64,000 nt of DNA from assembly GCF_009870825.1 (NCBI RefSeq), contig NZ_WTWY01000003.1, forward strand, positions 1-64,000, written 5' to 3'. This DNA is from Paenibacillus sp. USDA918EY (lineage in GTDB: Bacteria > Bacillota > Bacilli > Paenibacillales > Paenibacillaceae). Below, in pieces: positions 8,212-16,535 of this stretch; position 1 is the stretch's first letter; every line of letters starts with the position of its first letter. Under the pieces are notes generated by a model. It was not told the DNA's origin, ran no database searches, and was given only the letters and a program-made list of their open reading frames with translations. A program made the translations under genes and the position numbers.

Positions 8212-8558
8212 CGTTTGTTTCCTCCAATATGTGTGTTAGAATCCCTCCCTTTTGCCATAGTTGAATTTGGAAATGCGATGCGTCTTTTTGGAATAACCGT
8301 ACACCCTCCTTTTTGATCCTATTATACGAGGATATTGCAAAAATCCAAAGAGCGACTTTCAATCATATATGAAGCGAAAATGTTTCGTCCGTCTAAATAT
8401 TGGACCCGGGAACGGCCGGAATCGAATTTTGCAAAATCCTGATACAAAAAAAAGAGCCTGCGGCTGAACAAGCCGAGGCCAAAAAATAATGAAGAGAAGT
8501 CTACATTCATACATTACCCTGCGCAGCGGTCGTTAACCCGCAATCCGCCACGAAAAGG
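8212..8558. other. intergenic region between GNAT and EamA genes
   Basis: 347 bases with no convincing gene. It holds the promoter region of the GNAT gene, two TTGCAAAA-type AT-rich words (near 8335 and 8430) similar to one at 23185, and the terminator at 8446-8486. Confidence 0.6.
8446..8486 (-). terminator. terminator downstream of the EamA transporter
   Basis: On the minus strand GCCTCGGCT pairs with AGCCGCAGGC, with one bulged base, and eight T follow. A run of A on the other side may let it work in both directions. Confidence 0.75.
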
Positions 8559-9476
8559 TCAGAGATTCGCCGCAGACTTTTGGGTCTCGTAAAGCGGCGG
8601 CTTTTTCTGTCTGGAAAACCGGATTTGCGGAATGGCGATCCCGATAAAAATCAGCACGATGCCCATCCATTGCAGGCCGCTGACGTGTTCATGCACGAGA
8701 AGCACCGACGCGACCACCGCAGCGGGCAGCTCGGCGGCGCCAAGGATCGCTCCGGTTCCCGATCCGACCTTCGGCATGCCGATCGCAAAGAAAACGACGG
8801 GGATCAAAATGCCGAGAAAACCCAGCGTGATGCCATATTTCCATAAACCGGCGCCAAGGGCCCCATCCCATAAAAACGTTGGAGAAAACACCGACAACAC
8901 GATCACGCCGGAGCCCGTCGTCATGAAAAAGCTTTTATTGAAAGCAGGCACTTCCGTTCCTACACGCCCGCTGACAAACATGTACAGCGCAAACGTAAAG
9001 GCGGAGAGCAGCCCGAAGATGACGCCTTTCATGTCCAGCGCTCCGCTTTGTTGACCGATGACGCCTCCGGCGAGCAGCGTTCCCGCCAACAGCACAATGA
9101 TGGAAGCGATTTTGCTCTTATTCGGGAAACGCCGGTCCGCTACCGCCTCCAGCAGCACGCCGATCCAGGTGAACTGGAATAAAAGGACGACGGCGATCGA
9201 TGCGGGCAGTAGCTCAACGGCTTTTCCGTAAAATACCGAAGTGCCGCTCATCGTGATCCCGACGGCCAGCAGAGACAGCCACTGCTTCGGGGACAGCTTT
9301 TTGCGCGAAAAAAGGAGCATTAAGATGAGCAAAAATGTCCAGCCGAATACGTATTGCCCGCCCAGCATTTGGCTGACGGTAAAACCTTCCTTCATGCCGA
9401 CCTTCATGATCGAAGACAGCAAGCCGTAGCTGATCGCCCCGATCAAAATGAGCAGCGAATATTTAAGTTTGTTCAT
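8559..9476 (-). CDS. EamA/DMT-family transporter
   Basis: 305 residues with ten predicted hydrophobic segments arranged as two EamA repeats, the drug/metabolite transporter fold. Exporters of this family move amino acids, metabolites or drugs; the substrate cannot be read from the sequence. ATG at 9476 is preceded by AAAGGGGGAA; the frame is open to 9515 but has no other ribosome site. The gene has a long structured leader with its own promoter (9483-9688 region) and a terminator hairpin right before the ribosome site. Expression is therefore probably controlled by transcription attenuation. Confidence 0.88.
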   Translation of the reverse strand: MNKLKYSLLILIGAISYGLLSSIMKVGMKEGFTVSQMLGGQYVFGWTFLLILMLLFSRKKLSPKQWLSLLAVGITMSGTSVFYGKAVELLPASIAVVLLFQFTWIGVLLEAVADRRFPNKSKIASIIVLLAGTLLAGGVIGQQSGALDMKGVIFGLLSAFTFALYMFVSGRVGTEVPAFNKSFFMTTGSGVIVLSVFSPTFLWDGALGAGLWKYGITLGFLGILIPVVFFAIGMPKVGSGTGAILGAAELPAAVVASVLLVHEHVSGLQWMGIVLIFIGIAIPQIRFSRQKKPPLYETQKSAANL

Positions 9477-9513
9477 GTATGATTCCCCCTTTGATGCAAG
9501 CCGCGCAACAACC

Positions 9514-9542
9514 AAAAACCCCCCGTCGGAATAGACAGGGGG
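9514..9542 (-). terminator. leader terminator upstream of the EamA gene
   Basis: On the minus strand CCCCCTGTC pairs with GACGGGGGG (nine pairs, one G-U) and is followed by five T. It lies between the promoter and the ribosome site, so it can stop transcription before the gene. Confidence 0.75.
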
Positions 9543-9652
9543 CGAACGAAACCGATGGCCGAGCCATCGTTAAAATTTCGCCACTCGCGAACGAATCGGA
9601 GTTTAAGACAGGTGCTGCGTCATAGTTTATGTTGCGTATCTCGTTGCCTTCA
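9519..9652 (-). promoter_or_regulatory. candidate riboswitch-like attenuator leader
   Basis: The predicted transcript runs from about 9652 to the start codon, roughly 175 bases. Inside it CGATGG/CCATCG forms a hairpin that is nested within GGCGAA/TTCGCC. The TTCGCC strand directly abuts the terminator stem, so the two structures could influence one another. I do not recognise a known class: no T-box core, and no SAM, lysine or guanidine-I signature was seen. Confidence 0.5.
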
Positions 9653-9659
9653 AGATTGA

Positions 9660-9688
9660 ATATTAAAACATTCTTCCGGGGGCGTCAA
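9660..9688 (-). promoter_or_regulatory. sigma-A promoter of the EamA leader
   Basis: TTGACG (complement of 9683-9688), a 17-base spacer, and TATAAT-like TAATAT (complement of 9660-9665). It begins only a few bases from the nrdG stop codon. Confidence 0.75.
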
Positions 9689-9692
9689 TGAG

Positions 9693-10262
9693 TTACGTTA
9701 CCAGAATAAAGGATGTCCTGCCGGACGGGTCAAGCGGATAGATTTCTTCCCAGCCTCCGTCCCTCCGTGCCCATATCCGCTGGTTCCGGCTTCCCCGGAA
9801 CGGAATGGACAAGTCCCGCTGCTCAAGCTGGAAGCGGCCGTCCACCAGCACGCCGCAGCAGTCGAGAAGCTCCTGTTTGTGGCGGTCGCCGCTTGCAAGC
9901 AGCTCCTCGAGCGTGTAGCCGGTATACGCCCAAATATGCTTCCCCCGCCCTTTCAGCTCCCTTGCCGCCAGGCTCATGCCCCGCGCCTGCAGGAAAGGGT
10001 CGCCACCCGAAAGCGTTATGTCCGTCAGCGGGTTGCTCCCCGCTTCCCGGACGACTTCGGCGATGCTCAAGCGCCTGCCGCTGCGCAGCTTCCACGATTC
10101 CGGGTTGTGGCAGCCGGCGCACCGGTGCGGACAGCCCGCGCAAAAAATGACGGTACGAAGCCCTTCGCCGTCCACGACGCTGTCATGTACGATATCCATA
10201 ATCCATACCGTTGCCTCCCCTTCACGGGAAAATGCCGGAACAAACTCCGTTTCCGTACCCAT
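9693..10262 (-). CDS. nrdG: anaerobic ribonucleotide reductase activating protein
   Basis: 189 residues, a radical-SAM enzyme that makes the glycyl radical on NrdD. The 4Fe-4S motif CX3CX2C is C44-C48-C51 (CPHRCAGC). Further motifs are SGGDPFLQ for SAM binding and AYTGYTLEEL. It follows nrdD with a 15-base gap and AAGGAG ahead of the ATG, so both are one operon. Control is presumably by the NrdR boxes upstream of nrdD. Confidence 0.95.
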   Translation of the reverse strand: MGTETEFVPAFSREGEATVWIMDIVHDSVVDGEGLRTVIFCAGCPHRCAGCHNPESWKLRSGRRLSIAEVVREAGSNPLTDITLSGGDPFLQARGMSLAARELKGRGKHIWAYTGYTLEELLASGDRHKQELLDCCGVLVDGRFQLEQRDLSIPFRGSRNQRIWARRDGGWEEIYPLDPSGRTSFILVT

Positions 10263-10277
10263 ATGCCTTCTCGCTCC

Positions 10278-12134
10278 TTATCTGCCATGTTTCAGACGGT
10301 CGGCTTCCTCCGCGCGTTTGGCCGAATTCCATTTGTCCATATCGCCGACTAAATACCCGGTGATCCGCCGAATCCGCTCGATCTCCGCACCGCCGCATCC
10401 CGGGCAGCGGTCGTCGATAATCCCGCCGTGGCCGCATGTTTTGCAGCGGTCGACCGGGTGATTGATCGAACCGTAGCCGATCCGGTTCTCGGCCATGCAG
10501 CGCACGATCCGGTCCAGCGCCGCCACGTTGTGAATAACCGATCCGTCCACTTCGACGTAGGTGATGTGTCCGGCGTTGCAAAGCTCATGGTACGGCGCCT
10601 CCAAACGGATTTTATCCGCCGCCTTGATCGGGAAATAAACGGGGATGTGGAACGAATTCGTGTAATAGTCGCGGTCCGTGATGCCCGGGATGGTCCCAAA
10701 CAGCTCCCGGTCCTTGTTCACGAATTTTCCCGCCAGTCCTTCCGCAGGGGTTGCGATCAGCGTAAAATTCAGCCCGCTGTCCCGCGTCTCGCGGTCCATC
10801 CGTTCGCGCATGCGGCGGATGATCCGAAGCCCTTGCCGCTGCATCTCCTCGTCCTGGCCGTGATGGCGGCCGTAGAGCGCCGTCAAGGCTTCGGCCAGCC
10901 CGATGAAGCCGACGCTCAGCGTCCCCTGCTTAAGCACGTCGCCCAGCCGGTCATCGGGCCGCAAACGTTCCCCGCCCCGCCATACGCCTTGGGAATACAA
11001 AAAACGGAAGTTCCCGGCCTGCCGGCCTGCCTGGTAGCGGAAACGGTCATGAAGCTGGCGAACCGCCACGTCCATCGCTTTTTCGAGTCTGCGGTCAAAC
11101 TCCTCCGGACCGGCGGACAACAGCGCAAGCTTGACAAGGTTAACCGACGTAAACGACAGGTTCCCGCGGCCGACGGCGGTTTCCTCCCCGTTCACGTTTC
11201 CCATCACGCGCGTCCGGCAGCCCATGTAGCAAACCTCGCTTTCCCGCGTTCCCCGGTCGTAGGCTTTATTGAACGGCGAATCGAGAAAGGCAAAATTCGG
11301 GAACAGCCTGCGGGCGGTCGTTTCAAGCGCAAGCTTATACAAATCGTAGTTCGGGTCCTCCGGCCGGAAATTCACCCCGGATTTCACTTTGAAAATTTGA
11401 ATCGGAAAAATCGGCGTTTCGCCGCGCCCGAGTCCGCGCTGGGTCGCAAGCAGCAGCTGCCTTGTCAGCATCCGGCCGCAATCGGACGTGTCCGTCCCAT
11501 AGTTGACCGATATGAAGGGCACTTGTCCGCCCCCGCGGGAGTGCATCGAATTCGCGTTATGAATGAATGCTTCGCAGGCCTGATAAACGTCCCGCTCCGT
11601 CATGCTCCAAGCTTCCCGCTCCAGGTCGAAATCGTCCCGCAGCGGCAGCTCCCGCAGCATGCGAAGCTTTCTTTCGTACGTTTTCCGCACATACGGCGCC
11701 AAATCGGCATCAAACATCGGAAAAGCTTGTCCCCCGTGCTGCTGGTTCTGGTTGGCCTGCAAAATGATCGAAGCAAGCGCCATGGCGCTTTTGATGTCCT
11801 GCGGCTCGCGCATATGGCCATGGCCGGTGTTAAACCCTCCCCGCAGCAGCTTGCCGAGCGGAATTTGGCAGCAGGTGGTCGTCCCTGCGGCATAAAAATC
11901 GAGGTCATGGGGATAGATCAAATTTTGTTCCATCGCTTCCCGCACTTCCGGCGCCAATAAATGCTCGACCGTGTACATTTTGGCGCTTTCGCTGGCAAAC
12001 TTGCTCATGAGCCCCATCGGCGATTTCCCGTCCACGTTTGCGTTTTCCCGAAGCACATCCGGGCTGCCGGCTTGCAGCATATCATGAAAGGAACGCCAAA
12101 GATGTCCGGTCCGATCCTGTTCGTATGTCATCAT
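10278..12134 (-). CDS. nrdD: anaerobic ribonucleoside-triphosphate reductase
   Basis: 618 residues; the oxygen-independent class III enzyme that makes dNTPs. The C-terminus carries the zinc site CKTCG followed by CPGCG and the glycyl-radical loop RRITGYLVG, with the radical glycine at about G593. The region around CGRMLTRQ and SFTSVNLVKLALL is typical of the ten-stranded barrel. ATG at 12134 follows AAGGAGG by eight bases; the frame is open to 12230, but that stretch holds the NrdR boxes. It suggests the organism can grow without oxygen. Confidence 0.95.
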   Translation of the reverse strand: MMTYEQDRTGHLWRSFHDMLQAGSPDVLRENANVDGKSPMGLMSKFASESAKMYTVEHLLAPEVREAMEQNLIYPHDLDFYAAGTTTCCQIPLGKLLRGGFNTGHGHMREPQDIKSAMALASIILQANQNQQHGGQAFPMFDADLAPYVRKTYERKLRMLRELPLRDDFDLEREAWSMTERDVYQACEAFIHNANSMHSRGGGQVPFISVNYGTDTSDCGRMLTRQLLLATQRGLGRGETPIFPIQIFKVKSGVNFRPEDPNYDLYKLALETTARRLFPNFAFLDSPFNKAYDRGTRESEVCYMGCRTRVMGNVNGEETAVGRGNLSFTSVNLVKLALLSAGPEEFDRRLEKAMDVAVRQLHDRFRYQAGRQAGNFRFLYSQGVWRGGERLRPDDRLGDVLKQGTLSVGFIGLAEALTALYGRHHGQDEEMQRQGLRIIRRMRERMDRETRDSGLNFTLIATPAEGLAGKFVNKDRELFGTIPGITDRDYYTNSFHIPVYFPIKAADKIRLEAPYHELCNAGHITYVEVDGSVIHNVAALDRIVRCMAENRIGYGSINHPVDRCKTCGHGGIIDDRCPGCGGAEIERIRRITGYLVGDMDKWNSAKRAEEADRLKHGR

Positions 12135-12179
12135 TACAACTTCCTCCTTACGGCGATAATGGGATGGGCCGCCCATCCG

Positions 12180-12195
12180 ACACCATATATAGTAC
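12180..12195. promoter_or_regulatory. NrdR box 1
   Basis: ACACCATATATAGTAC matches the known NrdR box pattern (ACACTATATATAGTGT type). It lies 46 bases upstream of nrdD. Confidence 0.75.
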
Positions 12196-12211
12196 TCAAC
12201 CATTCGAACCA

Positions 12212-12227
12212 ACACTATATATATTGT
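12212..12227. promoter_or_regulatory. NrdR box 2
   Basis: ACACTATATATATTGT, 32 bases centre-to-centre from box 1, about three helical turns. Paired boxes at this distance are the standard NrdR arrangement. Confidence 0.8.
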
Positions 12228-12243
12228 CACACCCCGATAATAA

Positions 12244-12297
12244 CAAAAACGTCTATCGACGTACTAAAGGAAGTTTTTCTTGCAATATCAGGAAGCA
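12244..12297. repeat. copy 1 of a dispersed intergenic repeat
   Basis: Contains ACGTCTATCG (12249-12258) and a 25-base word at 12273-12297 that matches 23 of 25 bases of 13398-13422. Related copies are at 13366-13422, 38141-38181 and 54818-54860. Confidence 0.55.
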
Positions 12298-12360
12298 ACG
12301 GCTCTGTAGTTTATGCTTTCTGTTATTATGAAAAAAGCTGCGCCCTCTGACCGGCCGGGT

Positions 12361-13311
12361 TCAGGAACGGACAAGCGTCATCTCCGGCATAAACAGCGGG
12401 CCGGGCATAAAGCCGAGTCGGTAACACAACGACTCGATCGGATGGCCGTGCATGATCCGAATGCGGACAAGCCGCTCCCCGTTGCGGGCCAAAACGGTCA
12501 TGGTCCTTCCCAGCATACGCGTCGCCACTCCCCTGCCCCGGAACGCAGGCAATACGGCCAGCCCGTCGATTGTCGGGCATCCTTCCGCGTATCCGATCAG
12601 GCATACGCCGATCAAAGCGCGCGTGGCGCCGTCGTAAACGAGACTGGATGCGTCAAGCCCGGCCTTCGAGCTGCGGGCTGCCCATTCGCGAAGCCGGTGC
12701 AGCGTCTGCGCGAATGAGGGTGGCGTCAGCTCCGGTCGTCCCGCTTCCGGCGCATGCTTGAATAGCAAAAGCCCGGCTTCGCGTTCCAACGCCATCCTTG
12801 CCCCGGCCGAATCCCGCAGGACTTCTACCGGGCGCCATGCCAGCGGATCGGGAAGCATATCCGCAAATTCCGCGGCTGGGCGCTGCATCCAGCGGAATCT
12901 GCCCGGGTCCGGCCGGAATCCTGCCCGGATGTACGCCTCCGCGCAGTCGTCCGGGACATCCCATGCCCGAAGCGGCTGCCCCGGCCCGCCGACCCGACGC
13001 AGCGCTTGCGCGATCCGCCTGATCAGCTCCGCATCGGTCCGAAAAGGCGGAAGCGCAAAAAGATGCCGGAACGCCCCGGCCGACAAGGCAAGTCCGCCTT
13101 GAACGGCCTCATCCCTTTGAAGCCAAAAGGGCTCATCCCCCGCAGGAAGAAGGCCTCCGGCGCCGTTCCCGTTCCGGTAAAAGCCGACCGTCGCCTGATG
13201 ATAATAGACGCCGGCATACGTCTCCCATTCCGCAGCCTCGGCCCTGCGCAAGCAAAAACCCTCCCCAAGGTCGAGATGATGCAGTTCTTTCAGCCGCTCC
13301 TTTTTGTCCAC
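12361..13311 (-). CDS. two-domain GNAT-family acetyltransferase
   Basis: 316 residues. The C-terminal half is a clear GNAT domain with motif A LPAFRGRGVATRMLGR and motif B ESLCYRLGFMPGP. The N-terminal half has no clear motif and may be a degenerate GNAT repeat. A GTG start near 13311 fits the reading frame (GTG GAC AAA), with GGGAG upstream. Its GC content looks higher than its neighbours. The substrate is unknown. Confidence 0.82.
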   Translation of the reverse strand: MDKKERLKELHHLDLGEGFCLRRAEAAEWETYAGVYYHQATVGFYRNGNGAGGLLPAGDEPFWLQRDEAVQGGLALSAGAFRHLFALPPFRTDAELIRRIAQALRRVGGPGQPLRAWDVPDDCAEAYIRAGFRPDPGRFRWMQRPAAEFADMLPDPLAWRPVEVLRDSAGARMALEREAGLLLFKHAPEAGRPELTPPSFAQTLHRLREWAARSSKAGLDASSLVYDGATRALIGVCLIGYAEGCPTIDGLAVLPAFRGRGVATRMLGRTMTVLARNGERLVRIRIMHGHPIESLCYRLGFMPGPLFMPEMTLVRS

Positions 13312-13365
13312 GCCGATCGCTCCCTTCCGCCTAAAAAGACCTCCTCTTTAGCTTACGACCCCATT

Positions 13366-13422
13366 GTCCGTTTTCATGCCACTAATCAGGCAAGGTCGTT
13401 TTTCTTGCAATGCCAGGAAGCA
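13366..13422. repeat. copy 2 of the dispersed intergenic repeat
   Basis: On the minus strand GCAAGAAAAACG is followed about 23 bases later by AAAACGGAC (complement of 13366-13374). The same two words occur in the same order at 38141-38181. Confidence 0.55.
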
Positions 13423-13444
13423 GTGGATTATCATTACACTAATA

Positions 13445-13495
13445 AAAAGGGCTGTACCCCGGTCTTTAACAGACCTCGGGTACAGCCCTTGCTTT
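13445..13495. terminator. terminator downstream of the DinB-GNAT operon
   Basis: GGGCTGTACCC (13449-13459) pairs perfectly with GGGTACAGCCC (13478-13488), with an inner GGTCT/AGACC stem. T runs flank both sides, so it works for the minus-strand operon and in the other direction. Confidence 0.88.
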
Positions 13496-13510
13496 TCAAC
13501 TTTATGTTCG

Positions 13511-14056
13511 TCAGGTTCGTCCGTCCAGCTCGATCAGCCAGCAGTCCCGGTAGGCCCCTTCATGCCATTCATGCCGCGGCAGCAGCTTTTTCTTCACGAA
13601 CCCGCATTTTTCGTAGACGTGGAGCGCGCGGGCATTCCATGCCTGCGGATCCATAACGATCCGGTCCGCCTGCAGCTCCGACAGCAAATATTTCGCCACC
13701 GCCTGAACCAGCCGCGTACCGATTCCGCGGTTCCAGCAGTCCGTCTCGCCGATAAACTGGTCCATGCCGAAGATCCGCTCCCGCGTGCCTGCATACCCGT
13801 ACAGCTCCCGTTCCTCCTCGTCGATTTCATAATATTGAACGTATCCTACGGGCCGGTCCCCGTACATCACGATGTTCCGGACCGAATCGCTGTCCTTCCG
13901 GTAAAAATGCGCGTACACCTGCGCCAGGTCATGCGGCCGGTCCCGGCCTTCGTAAAATTCAAGCACGCGCGGGTCGCTGAGCCACGCTGCCAGCAGCGGA
14001 GCGTCTTCCTCCGTCAATGATCGAACCGAAAGCTCCCCTTCGCGAATCCGAATCAT
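13511..14056 (-). CDS. GNAT acetyltransferase, AAC(6')-I-like
   Basis: 181 residues. It resembles the aminoglycoside 6'-N-acetyltransferase branch: FGMDQFIGETDCWNRGIGTRLV as motif A and DPQAWNARALHVYEKCGFVKK as motif B. Chromosomal members of this branch may or may not act on aminoglycosides, so resistance cannot be claimed. The start codon overlaps the stop of the DinB gene (ATGA), which implies translational coupling, and both genes share one terminator. Confidence 0.85.
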   Translation of the reverse strand: MIRIREGELSVRSLTEEDAPLLAAWLSDPRVLEFYEGRDRPHDLAQVYAHFYRKDSDSVRNIVMYGDRPVGYVQYYEIDEEERELYGYAGTRERIFGMDQFIGETDCWNRGIGTRLVQAVAKYLLSELQADRIVMDPQAWNARALHVYEKCGFVKKKLLPRHEWHEGAYRDCWLIELDGRT

Positions 14057-14514
14057 GCCCGCTCCGAAAGATATGTATTGATTTGCGCCATATGATGGCG
14101 GTCATGCTCGTAAAAATCCAGCAAATATTCGTCGACCGACAGCTTGTCTTCATACTTATGCCCGAATTCCGATTCCGGGATGCTTTCAATGACCTCGATG
14201 AGCCGCTTGCGCGCTTCCACGGTTTGGCGGATCAAATCCTGCTTGCTCCGGGTTCGCCCGTAAGCCGCGGCGTCGCGATTGAACTCGTCGAAATCGAGCG
14301 GCTTCAGCGTCATTGGGCGATGCTCCGCCATGGGCAGAACCGCATTTTCCAAAAAGTATTTGTCCCACAGCATCATATGGCTGATAATGTCGCGCGGCGA
14401 CCATTTTCCTTCCGCGATCGGCCCGGCCCACGCCTCCTCGGTCAAACGTTCCAGCGATTCGGCAAATCCGGCCAGTTCGGCGAAAGCCGCCAATTTTTCC
14501 TGCTTCGTATTCAT
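14053..14514 (-). CDS. DinB-like four-helix protein
   Basis: 153 residues of the DinB/YfiT superfamily, four-helix bundles with a metal bound by three histidines. Candidate ligands are H in ISHMMLWDKYFLEN and the pair in YEHDRHHMAQI. Some relatives are thiol transferases (bacillithiol); the role here is unknown. GGAGG lies upstream of ATG 14514, while the frame extends to 14694 without support. It is the first gene of a two-gene unit with the acetyltransferase. Confidence 0.82.
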   Translation of the reverse strand: MNTKQEKLAAFAELAGFAESLERLTEEAWAGPIAEGKWSPRDIISHMMLWDKYFLENAVLPMAEHRPMTLKPLDFDEFNRDAAAYGRTRSKQDLIRQTVEARKRLIEVIESIPESEFGHKYEDKLSVDEYLLDFYEHDRHHMAQINTYLSERA

Positions 14515-14736
14515 TTCGAAACTCCTCCTTGGCATGATTCGAATGGGTTTCCTTTCCTGATCATACCATTCAACGGATTTCCCGACAAGAACATTTGTTT
14601 GGCCCCGCTTGATAAAAAACCACTGGGAAAACGGGAAGCCGCCAAGCTGCAACAACGAAAATACGACCGGCGAACGTCGCGAAAGCCGCTTCATCCAAAA
14701 CCGCTGCCGATCGCGGCTTCCCCCCTATATAATGAA

Positions 14737-15549
14737 TTACAGCAGCAAGCTTTTTTTCCGGAACAAGAGGATTCCTGCCGCAAATCCGGCAATGCCGACC
14801 GCCAGCAAAATCAGGACGACCGGCGTCCAACGGACCTCCCCCTTGACGATATCCGCGGTATTGAACAGCGAAAACAAGGAAATATGCTGCATCCAGGACA
14901 GCTTCTCGCTGATTTTGCCCACCAAATTCAGGCTGAAAAAACCAAATACGACGAAGCCGGAAAGGCCTAGCGCCCGTTTTTCGTCGCCCGAAACCGCAGA
15001 AATAAAAAAGCTGATGCCGCAAACGGCAAAAAAGAGCAAAAACGCGCCCAGATTCAGCAGCAAAAAGCTGCCGGAATCAAGCTCGCCGACATCGCCGATG
15101 AACCAGGCGTATCCTCCGTATCCGGCAAGCGTCGTGACGAGCGAAATGAGGAACAACCCCGTAAGCAGGACAGCCGCCTGCGTAAGCGCCACCTTGACCC
15201 GGGTCGTCGGGGCGGCAAGCAGGTACGCCATCGAACCTTGATCGACGAGGCGCGCCATCAGCTGGGTGGCCGTCATGATGCTGAAGATGGATAAAATGAG
15301 CACGAACAAAAGCCCGTAATATTCCCCGGAAATAAACGACTCGACGCTGCCGAACCCGTTTTCCAGGCTGAACGCCTTGCTGACTCCTTCCGGCATCGAC
15401 GCAATGATCGCATTCAAGTTTTCCGACTGCGTGGCCATGCTCGGATAGATCCAGAACATGAGCAGGATGTAAAAAGCGGAACCGAACGCGTAACTCGCCA
15501 TCGTCCGCAGATGATTTTTGAGCATTTGCCCGTACAACGCCATGTTCAT
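14737..15549 (-). CDS. ABC-2-type exporter permease
   Basis: 270 residues with about six transmembrane segments and a large extracytoplasmic loop after the first (residues about 40-85), the ABC-2 layout. It forms the membrane part of an exporter with the ATPase encoded just upstream. The ATG at 15549 overlaps the ATPase stop region, and GGAGG there serves as its ribosome site. The pair is probably repressed by the TetR protein encoded divergently at 16604. Substrate unknown; drug or antimicrobial-peptide efflux is plausible. Confidence 0.87.
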   Translation of the reverse strand: MNMALYGQMLKNHLRTMASYAFGSAFYILLMFWIYPSMATQSENLNAIIASMPEGVSKAFSLENGFGSVESFISGEYYGLLFVLILSIFSIMTATQLMARLVDQGSMAYLLAAPTTRVKVALTQAAVLLTGLFLISLVTTLAGYGGYAWFIGDVGELDSGSFLLLNLGAFLLFFAVCGISFFISAVSGDEKRALGLSGFVVFGFFSLNLVGKISEKLSWMQHISLFSLFNTADIVKGEVRWTPVVLILLAVGIAGFAAGILLFRKKSLLL

Positions 15550-15550
15550 G

Positions 15551-16435
15551 TCATTGGCCTCCCGTCCGGTCGTAATAATCCATAAAGACATCCTCCAGGT
15601 TTTGCGAAAACACGTCGATGCTGCGGATTCTGTACTTGGCCGTTTCCTGCACGAAACGATTGTAGTCTCCCTGCACCGCGACGCGCACCTTGTTGTCTTG
15701 GCAAGAGTCGATTTTCATGCCGCTGCAAAGAAATGCATCCCGGTCTTCCGCAAGCTCGAAGGTCACCTCGAACAGTTTCCGCTGCACGGCCTGCAGCTCA
15801 TGGACGTTTTTGACGGCAATGATTTTCCCGTCCTTGATGATCGCTGCCCGGTCGCAGGTCCGCTCGATTTCCGGAAAGCTGTGCGAAGACATCAAAAACG
15901 TCGTGCCTTTCGCCTTTTCCTCCAAAACTAACTCGATGAACACCTTTTGCATCAGCGGATCGAGCCCCGACGTCGGCTCATCCAAAATGATCACCCGGGG
16001 TTCGTGCATAAACGCGGCCACGATGCCGACCTTTTGCTTCATGCCCTTGGACATCTTCCGGATCGGCGTCCGTTCGTCGAACTGCAACCGCCGGACGAGC
16101 TCCTCCCTGCGCTTCGGATCGACGCCTCCCTGCATCCGGGACATAAAATCAAGAAAGGATTTCCCGGTCATGCCTTCCATAAAAGCGATCTCTCCGGGCA
16201 AATATCCGACCAGCTTCTGAAATTTCCCTTGGTCTTTCCACGTATCGCAATCCTGAATCCGGACATATCCTTTTTCGGGCTTCATGAAGCCCATAATATG
16301 CCGGATCGTCGTGGATTTGCCGGCCCCGTTCGGACCGAGAAAGCCGAATACCTCCCCTTTTTCCACGGTAAAAGAGACGTCGAATATCCCTTTGCCCCCT
16401 GGAAACACCTTCGTTACATGCGACACCGTTAGCAT
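15551..16435 (-). CDS. ABC transporter ATP-binding protein
   Basis: 294 residues. The Walker A is GPNGAGKSTT, Walker B is VIILDEPTSGLDP, and the H-loop sits in MSSHSFPEI. The signature reads MSKGMKQKV instead of LSGGQ, which is common in this exporter subfamily. The C-terminal 80 residues form the accessory domain typical of ABC-2 exporters. It is the first gene of the two-gene operon and faces tetR across a 168-base divergent region with two matching operators. Confidence 0.93.
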   Translation of the reverse strand: MLTVSHVTKVFPGGKGIFDVSFTVEKGEVFGFLGPNGAGKSTTIRHIMGFMKPEKGYVRIQDCDTWKDQGKFQKLVGYLPGEIAFMEGMTGKSFLDFMSRMQGGVDPKRREELVRRLQFDERTPIRKMSKGMKQKVGIVAAFMHEPRVIILDEPTSGLDPLMQKVFIELVLEEKAKGTTFLMSSHSFPEIERTCDRAAIIKDGKIIAVKNVHELQAVQRKLFEVTFELAEDRDAFLCSGMKIDSCQDNKVRVAVQGDYNRFVQETAKYRIRSIDVFSQNLEDVFMDYYDRTGGQ

Positions 16436-16465
16436 AGCCAGCGCCTCCCGCTTGGGAATAAAATT

Positions 16466-16493
16466 ATGAAATATAACCTATCGAATATTTCAT
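16466..16493. promoter_or_regulatory. TetR operator 1, exporter side
   Basis: ATGAAATAT (16466-16474) and ATATTTCAT (16485-16493) are perfect inverted arms spanning 28 bases, 31 bases from the ATPase start. Confidence 0.72.
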
Positions 16494-16535
16494 GACCAGA
16501 TCATACGCCGGAGGATTCTCCCCGTCAATAGAGTT

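Noticed and set aside
10428..11960. 510-residue open frame antisense to nrdD
   Set aside because: It mirrors the codon bias of nrdD, has no family motif, and lies wholly inside a well-supported gene.
13511..14056. Aminoglycoside resistance by the AAC(6')-like gene
   Set aside because: Only the general fold and motif resemblance can be seen; substrate specificity cannot be inferred.
16075..16110. ABC signature MSKGMKQKV suggested a defective ATPase
   Set aside because: This variant is common in exporters of this subfamily, and all other ATPase motifs are intact.
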